Shown piece after piece: positions 60,260-64,000 of a DNA stretch of 64,000 nt. The notes under the pieces were generated by a model. That model did not search any database. It was given only the letters and a program-made list of their open reading frames with translations, and was not told the DNA's origin. The translations under genes were made by a program, and so were the position numbers. The DNA comes from an uncultured Bacteroidales bacterium (GTDB taxonomy: Bacteria > Bacteroidota > Bacteroidia > Bacteroidales > UBA932): the NCBI GenBank assembly GCA_944326245.1, contig CALVDF010000003.1, positions 1 to 64,000 of the forward strand, given 5' to 3'. Position 1 is the stretch's first letter; each line of letters opens with the position of its first letter.

Positions 60260-61546
60260 ATGAAACCGAAACTTGGATTTTTACCCTTATTTGCAGCATG
60301 TGCCGCATTTGTAATGTCATGTGCGGAGGAGGAACCTAAGGCTCCTGCCGAGTTGGCCATCGTTCCCAGTGTTGCTGAACTGTCTTTTGACGCAGCAGTT
60401 TTCGGATCGGAATCTTTTACTGTCAGTACGGATGCCGAGAGCTGGGATGCCGTTTCGGAAACTGAATGGATCAATATAGACAAATCCGATGCCGGCTTTA
60501 CAGTATCATGCAGTGTCAATACTTCCTATGATGACAGGAGCGGAGTTGTCACCGTTACATCCGGTGATGCATCCCCTGTAAATATCAATGTTCTGCAGAG
60601 GGGTCTCCAGATATATATGGGAGGAAATGAAAACGGTATTGCGGCATACTGGCACAACGGTCAAAAAGAGCTCATCGGTACGGGCAATGCGACATATATC
60701 AATGATATGTATGTAGATGGAAGCGGCAATATATATGTGGTGGGCCGTGCAGGATTCGGTACTTATTTCTGCGGATTCTACTGGAACAGCAATTCAGGCT
60801 GGCAGGATATAATAGGACTTTTGGACGCCGAGAACACTGTCAACGTGAGTGCCGTGGCTGTTGACGAGAGTACCGGTGACATATATTATTCCGCGTACGA
60901 AGGATGGACAAATGAAGACTGGTCGCAGACATGGGTGGCCTATACAGTCAAAAATTTCGTGGAGATGGATCAGCTGACAGAGGATGGCGTGTCACAGGCA
61001 GGAGACGTGGCATTCTACGACGGTGATCTCTACACTGTCATGGGCGGTGACAAGGTGGGCTATATGAAGAACGGTGACTTCACTGCCCTCGATATGCTGG
61101 GAGAAGGCATATATCCTTCGGACATGTATATCCATGACGGGGATGTATATATAGGAGGATGGTACCTGGCTGAGGCAGGAGGTGAATACATATATGCTCC
61201 TTGTTATTGGGTAAACGGTAAGGCTGTGAATGTCTCTTCAGAAGAATATGCACAGATTTATTGCATATATGTGGATGAAGAAGGCAATATATGGCTTGGC
61301 GGAAGTGTCGGCAGCGGACTGGACAGAGCAGCTGCATATTGGAAGAATGGAGAGAAAACTTTGCTTACAGATGTGAACAACGCTTGTCTGTCGGGAATTT
61401 TCGCCAGGGACGGCGTGGTGATAGCCGCAGGATTCGAGAGGGGCGATACGGGAAACACCGTTCTTAAATACTGGGTGAACGGAGAGGAAACGGCAGTTAC
61501 GGACGGAACGATGGACAGCTATTGCGAAGTCATGTATGTCAGATAA
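60260..61546 (+). CDS. BACON-domain lipoprotein with YWxNG propeller-like repeats
   Basis: 428-residue lipoprotein with lipobox (AAFVMSC, Cys about 21). A BACON-type domain covers about 35-115 (AVFGSESFTVSTDAESWDAV, WINIDKSDAGFTVSCSVN). The rest consists of about six repeats with the core Y-W-x-N-G (AYWHNGQKELIG, CYWVNGKAVNVS, AYWKNGEKTLLT, KYWVNGEETAVT), joined by strands such as DMYVDGSGNIYVVGRAG and CIYVDEEGNIWLGGS. This fits a small beta-propeller. BACON domains in gut Bacteroidota are linked to glycan or mucin binding; the ligand here is unknown. It has its own promoter with a degenerate operator and ends at the hairpin at 61571-61607. Confidence 0.8.
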   Translation: MKPKLGFLPLFAACAAFVMSCAEEEPKAPAELAIVPSVAELSFDAAVFGSESFTVSTDAESWDAVSETEWINIDKSDAGFTVSCSVNTSYDDRSGVVTVTSGDASPVNINVLQRGLQIYMGGNENGIAAYWHNGQKELIGTGNATYINDMYVDGSGNIYVVGRAGFGTYFCGFYWNSNSGWQDIIGLLDAENTVNVSAVAVDESTGDIYYSAYEGWTNEDWSQTWVAYTVKNFVEMDQLTEDGVSQAGDVAFYDGDLYTVMGGDKVGYMKNGDFTALDMLGEGIYPSDMYIHDGDVYIGGWYLAEAGGEYIYAPCYWVNGKAVNVSSEEYAQIYCIYVDEEGNIWLGGSVGSGLDRAAAYWKNGEKTLLTDVNNACLSGIFARDGVVIAAGFERGDTGNTVLKYWVNGEETAVTDGTMDSYCEVMYVR

Positions 61547-61570
61547 TAATGTGAGTTCAAATTAAAAAGG

Positions 61571-61607
61571 TGCCCGCCATTGACTTGTCTTGTGTCGATG
61601 GCGGGCA
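61571..61607 (+). terminator. intrinsic terminator-like hairpin before the str operon
   Basis: TGCCCGCCAT (61571-61580) pairs perfectly with ATGGCGGGCA (61598-61607), 17-nt loop, 24 bp past the stop codon. The T tract after it is weak (ttgtctgt). Confidence 0.68.
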
Positions 61608-61689
61608 TTGTCTGTATACTGGGATCTGTCTTTAACAAAGTTTTAACATCAAAAGTCTTCGAAAAATTAGGCATTTATGGATTTTTGTG

Positions 61690-61697
61690 TATCTTTG
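61690..61697 (+). promoter_or_regulatory. -7 box of the rpsL operon
   Basis: TATCTTTG matches TAnnTTTG, giving a leader of about 50 nt before the rpsL ATG. No good -33 TTTG is present, as is common for strong A/T-rich ribosomal promoters. Confidence 0.55.
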
Positions 61698-61749
61698 CAG
61701 CCCGTTTAATTTGACGGGAATAACGTAAAGTTTAGATTAACAAACATTT

Positions 61750-62139
61750 ATGCCAACAATTCAACAGTTAGTTCGCAAAGGACGCGAGGTTATCGTCGAG
61801 AAGAGCAAATCTCGCGCGTTGGATGCGTGCCCTCAGAAGAGAGGTGTGTGCGTGCGTGTCTACACCACCACTCCCAAGAAGCCTAACTCGGCTATGCGTA
61901 AGGTAGCCCGTGTGAGACTTACCAATCAGAAAGAGGTCAACGCATACATCCCCGGTGAGGGCCACAACCTTCAGGAACACTCCATCGTGCTGGTGCGCGG
62001 CGGCCGTGTGAAGGACCTTCCCGGTGTACGTTACCACATCCTTAGGGGCGCTTTGGATACAGCTGGTGTAGAGGGACGTACTCAGAGCCGTTCACTCTAC
62101 GGAGCCAAGAGACCGAAGAAGACAGCCGCTAAGAAGTAA
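61750..62139 (+). CDS. rpsL: 30S ribosomal protein S12
   Basis: 129-residue decoding-centre protein. It contains [13 protein letters not shown] at the start, [38 protein letters not shown] with the PKKPNSA loop where streptomycin-resistance changes occur (the wild-type Lys is present), and the universal [17 protein letters not shown]. It is the first gene of the str operon, followed 32 bp later by rpsG. Confidence 0.98.
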   Translation: MPTIQQLVRKGREVIVEKSKSRALDACPQKRGVCVRVYTTTPKKPNSAMRKVARVRLTNQKEVNAYIPGEGHNLQEHSIVLVRGGRVKDLPGVRYHILRGALDTAGVEGRTQSRSLYGAKRPKKTAAKK

Positions 62140-62171
62140 ACATTTATTAATTTTTTCTAAAGTATCAAAAA

Positions 62172-62648
62172 ATGAGAAAATCGAAGCCTAAAAAGAGGAT
62201 TCTACTTCCTGATCCCAAGTATCATGAAGTTCTGGTCACACAGTTTGTGAACAACCTCATGCTCCAGGGTAAGAAGAGTATCGCGTATTCTATTTTTTAC
62301 GACGCCATCGATATGGTGGGCGAGAAGATGAAAGATTCTGACAAGGCTCCTCTCGACATTTGGAAAAAAGCGTTGGAAAACATCACCCCTCAGGTGGAGG
62401 TAAAGAGCCGCAGGGTTGGTGGAGCGAACTTCCAAGTTCCGACCGAGGTGCGTCCGGAAAGAAAAGTCTCTCTCGCGATCAAGAATATGATAGTCTTCTC
62501 GCGCAAACGTTCCGGTCACTCCATGGCGGAAAAGTTGGCCGCAGAAATTCAGGCAGCTTACAATTGCGAAGGTGCTGCCTACAAGAGAAAAGAAGATATG
62601 CACAAGATGGCAGAGGCCAACAAGGCCTTCGCCCATTTCAGATTTTAG
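62172..62648 (+). CDS. rpsG: 30S ribosomal protein S7
   Basis: 158-residue primary 16S rRNA binder that nucleates assembly of the 30S head and contacts tRNA at the E site. Typical segments are [49 protein letters not shown] and [41 protein letters not shown] at the C-terminus. Length is standard. It lies between rpsL and fusA with short gaps. Confidence 0.98.
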   Translation: MRKSKPKKRILLPDPKYHEVLVTQFVNNLMLQGKKSIAYSIFYDAIDMVGEKMKDSDKAPLDIWKKALENITPQVEVKSRRVGGANFQVPTEVRPERKVSLAIKNMIVFSRKRSGHSMAEKLAAEIQAAYNCEGAAYKRKEDMHKMAEANKAFAHFRF

Positions 62649-62665
62649 CGTTTAAAGATTAGCTG

Positions 62666-64000
62666 ATGGCAAGGGATTTAAAATACACCAGAAATATCGG
62701 TATCATGGCTCACATCGATGCCGGAAAGACTACCACGTCTGAGCGTATCCTGTACTACACGGGAAAAACTCATAAGATAGGTGAGGTGCACGACGGAGCT
62801 GCTACCATGGACTGGATGGTCCAGGAGCAGGAAAGGGGTATAACCATTACTTCCGCTGCCACCACCGCTTTCTGGCATTACAACGGGGAGACATATCAGA
62901 TCAACCTGATCGATACCCCGGGCCACGTGGACTTTACCGTGGAGGTCGAGAGATCTCTGCGCGTACTTGACGGGACCATTGCGACATTCTGCGCAGTAGG
63001 CCGCGTACAGCCTCAGTCTGAGACCGTATGGCGTCAGGCTGACAAGTACCATGTTCCAAAAATCGCCTATGTAAACAAAATGGACCGCGTTGGAGCTGAT
63101 TTCTTCGCAGTCGTGGATGAGATACGTGAAAAGCTGGGAGCCAACCCTGTTCCCATCTGTATCCCTATCGGAGCCGAGGACAAATTTGCCGGCATCGTAG
63201 ACCTGATAGCCATGAAGGCCATCTACTACGACCAGGACAGCAAAGAGCTCGTCAACTACGAGATAAAGGATATTCCGGCCGATCTGCAGTCGGAGGCTGA
63301 GGATTGGAGAAACAGGGTGCTGGAGACTGTCGCCGAGTACGACGACCGTATCCTTCAGAAGTTCTTTGATGATCCGGCCACCATTACCGAAGAGGAAATC
63401 ATCGCTGCCCTCCGCAAGGCTACCATAGAAATGGCAGTCGTGCCCATGTGCTGCGGTTCTTCCTTCAAGAATAAAGGTGTACAGTTCCTTCTGGATGCAG
63501 TCATGAGGTATCTGCCTTCTCCGCTGGATGTTCCGCATGTAGAGGGTATCAACCCCGTAAATGACAAGCCGGAGGAGCGTCATCCCAATGCAAAGGATCC
63601 TTTCTGCGCTCTGGTGTTCAAGATTGCCACAGACCCCTTCGTAGGACGTCTGGCATTCCTCAGGGCATACTCCGGAAGGCTGGATGCAGGTTCATACGTT
63701 CTCAACACCCGTTCAGGCAAGAAGGAGCGTGTGGCCCGTCTGTACCAGATGCACTCCAACAAGCAGAATCCCATCGACTTCGTCGAGGCCGGAGACATCT
63801 GTGCAGCAGTCGGATTCAAGGAACTGCGTACTGGTGATACCATCTGCGATGAGAACCATCCTATAGTTTTGGAATCCATGACATTCCCTGATCCTGTGAT
63901 CGGACTGGCAGTGGAGCCCAAGACTCAGAAGGATCTCGACAAGCTTGGCATTGCCCTCGGCAAGCTGGCTGAGGAGGACCCCACATTCACTGTACGTTCC
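62666..64000 (+). CDS. fusA: elongation factor G, 5' part (runs off the window)
   Basis: Translational GTPase driving tRNA-mRNA translocation and, with RRF, ribosome recycling. Translation from ATG 62666 gives [20 protein letters not shown] and then [20 protein letters not shown]. The G domain shows G1 AHIDAGKTT, the switch I region [13 protein letters not shown]3 DTPGHVDF and G4 [10 protein letters not shown]. The frame stays open for 445 codons to the window end, where domain II is complete and domain III under way; the full protein is usually about 700 residues. Position 17 bp after rpsG marks it as the housekeeping EF-G rather than a paralogue. Confidence 0.97.
   Translation, partial: MARDLKYTRNIGIMAHIDAGKTTTSERILYYTGKTHKIGEVHDGAATMDWMVQEQERGITITSAATTAFWHYNGETYQINLIDTPGHVDFTVEVERSLRVLDGTIATFCAVGRVQPQSETVWRQADKYHVPKIAYVNKMDRVGADFFAVVDEIREKLGANPVPICIPIGAEDKFAGIVDLIAMKAIYYDQDSKELVNYEIKDIPADLQSEAEDWRNRVLETVAEYDDRILQKFFDDPATITEEEIIAALRKATIEMAVVPMCCGSSFKNKGVQFLLDAVMRYLPSPLDVPHVEGINPVNDKPEERHPNAKDPFCALVFKIATDPFVGRLAFLRAYSGRLDAGSYVLNTRSGKKERVARLYQMHSNKQNPIDFVEAGDICAAVGFKELRTGDTICDENHPIVLESMTFPDPVIGLAVEPKTQKDLDKLGIALGKLAEEDPTFTVRS

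Overview
The window is a chromosomal segment of a Bacteroidota (Bacteroidales-type, probably gut-associated) bacterium. The case rests on several things seen here: -7 boxes of the form TAnnTTTG before many genes, A-rich ribosome binding regions in place of strong Shine-Dalgarno sites, a BtuB/BtuG-type corrinoid uptake operon, GLPGLI, BACON and 6-bladed propeller lipoprotein families, membrane-anchored TPR regulators, and an rpsL-rpsG-fusA operon at the right edge. Base composition is moderately GC-rich. The IS/YhcG start (1-1203) and the cassette at about 46.2-50.1 kb are visibly more AT-rich.

Layout. 1-1203: the start of an IS5-type transposase (minus strand) and a YhcG/DUF1016 nuclease. 1206-4650: a GH29 fucosidase, a small barrel-like protein and an Rpn-type nuclease. 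4628-10836: a minus-strand corrinoid uptake operon driven by a clear promoter and a cobalamin riboswitch, ordered btuB, btuG-like propeller, DUF4465 lipoprotein, PKD-like surface lipoprotein. 10.88-12.98 kb: a REP-associated tyrosine transposase (RAYT) set inside an array of 11-bp arms with fixed spacing, followed by a 10-bp minisatellite. 13.2-44.3 kb: mostly core genes (gpmI, rnr, rdgB, recO, a GH3-family enzyme, a CobW GTPase, an S41 protease, a MATE exporter, rsgA, a polyprenyl synthase, a U32 protein, dnaE, class III fbp, a YidE-type transporter, ychF) and a citrulline/ornithine catabolic group (YfcC-type carrier, rocD, ctlX).

44.3-53.4 kb is accessory. A membrane TPR regulator (paralogue of the one at 21.4 kb) is followed by a palindrome, a promoter and a tightly coupled seven-gene run: a small DUF3244-like exported protein, a small four-cysteine exported peptide, a propeller lipoprotein, a GLPGLI protein, a CxxC exported protein, a dedicated signal peptidase I and a TonB-receptor-like barrel. 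This looks like a self-contained envelope or secreted-peptide system. 53.4-54.2 kb has no gene but carries palindromic REP-like repeats.

54.2-61.6 kb holds three exported lipoproteins (two of them paralogues) and two TPR/AraC regulators, one intact and one frameshifted and truncated. The two paralogous lipoprotein genes share a 20-bp palindrome centred exactly 48.5 nt upstream of the -7 box, and the third has a degenerate version in the same place, which suggests a small local regulon. 61.6-64 kb is the str operon, with fusA running off the right edge.
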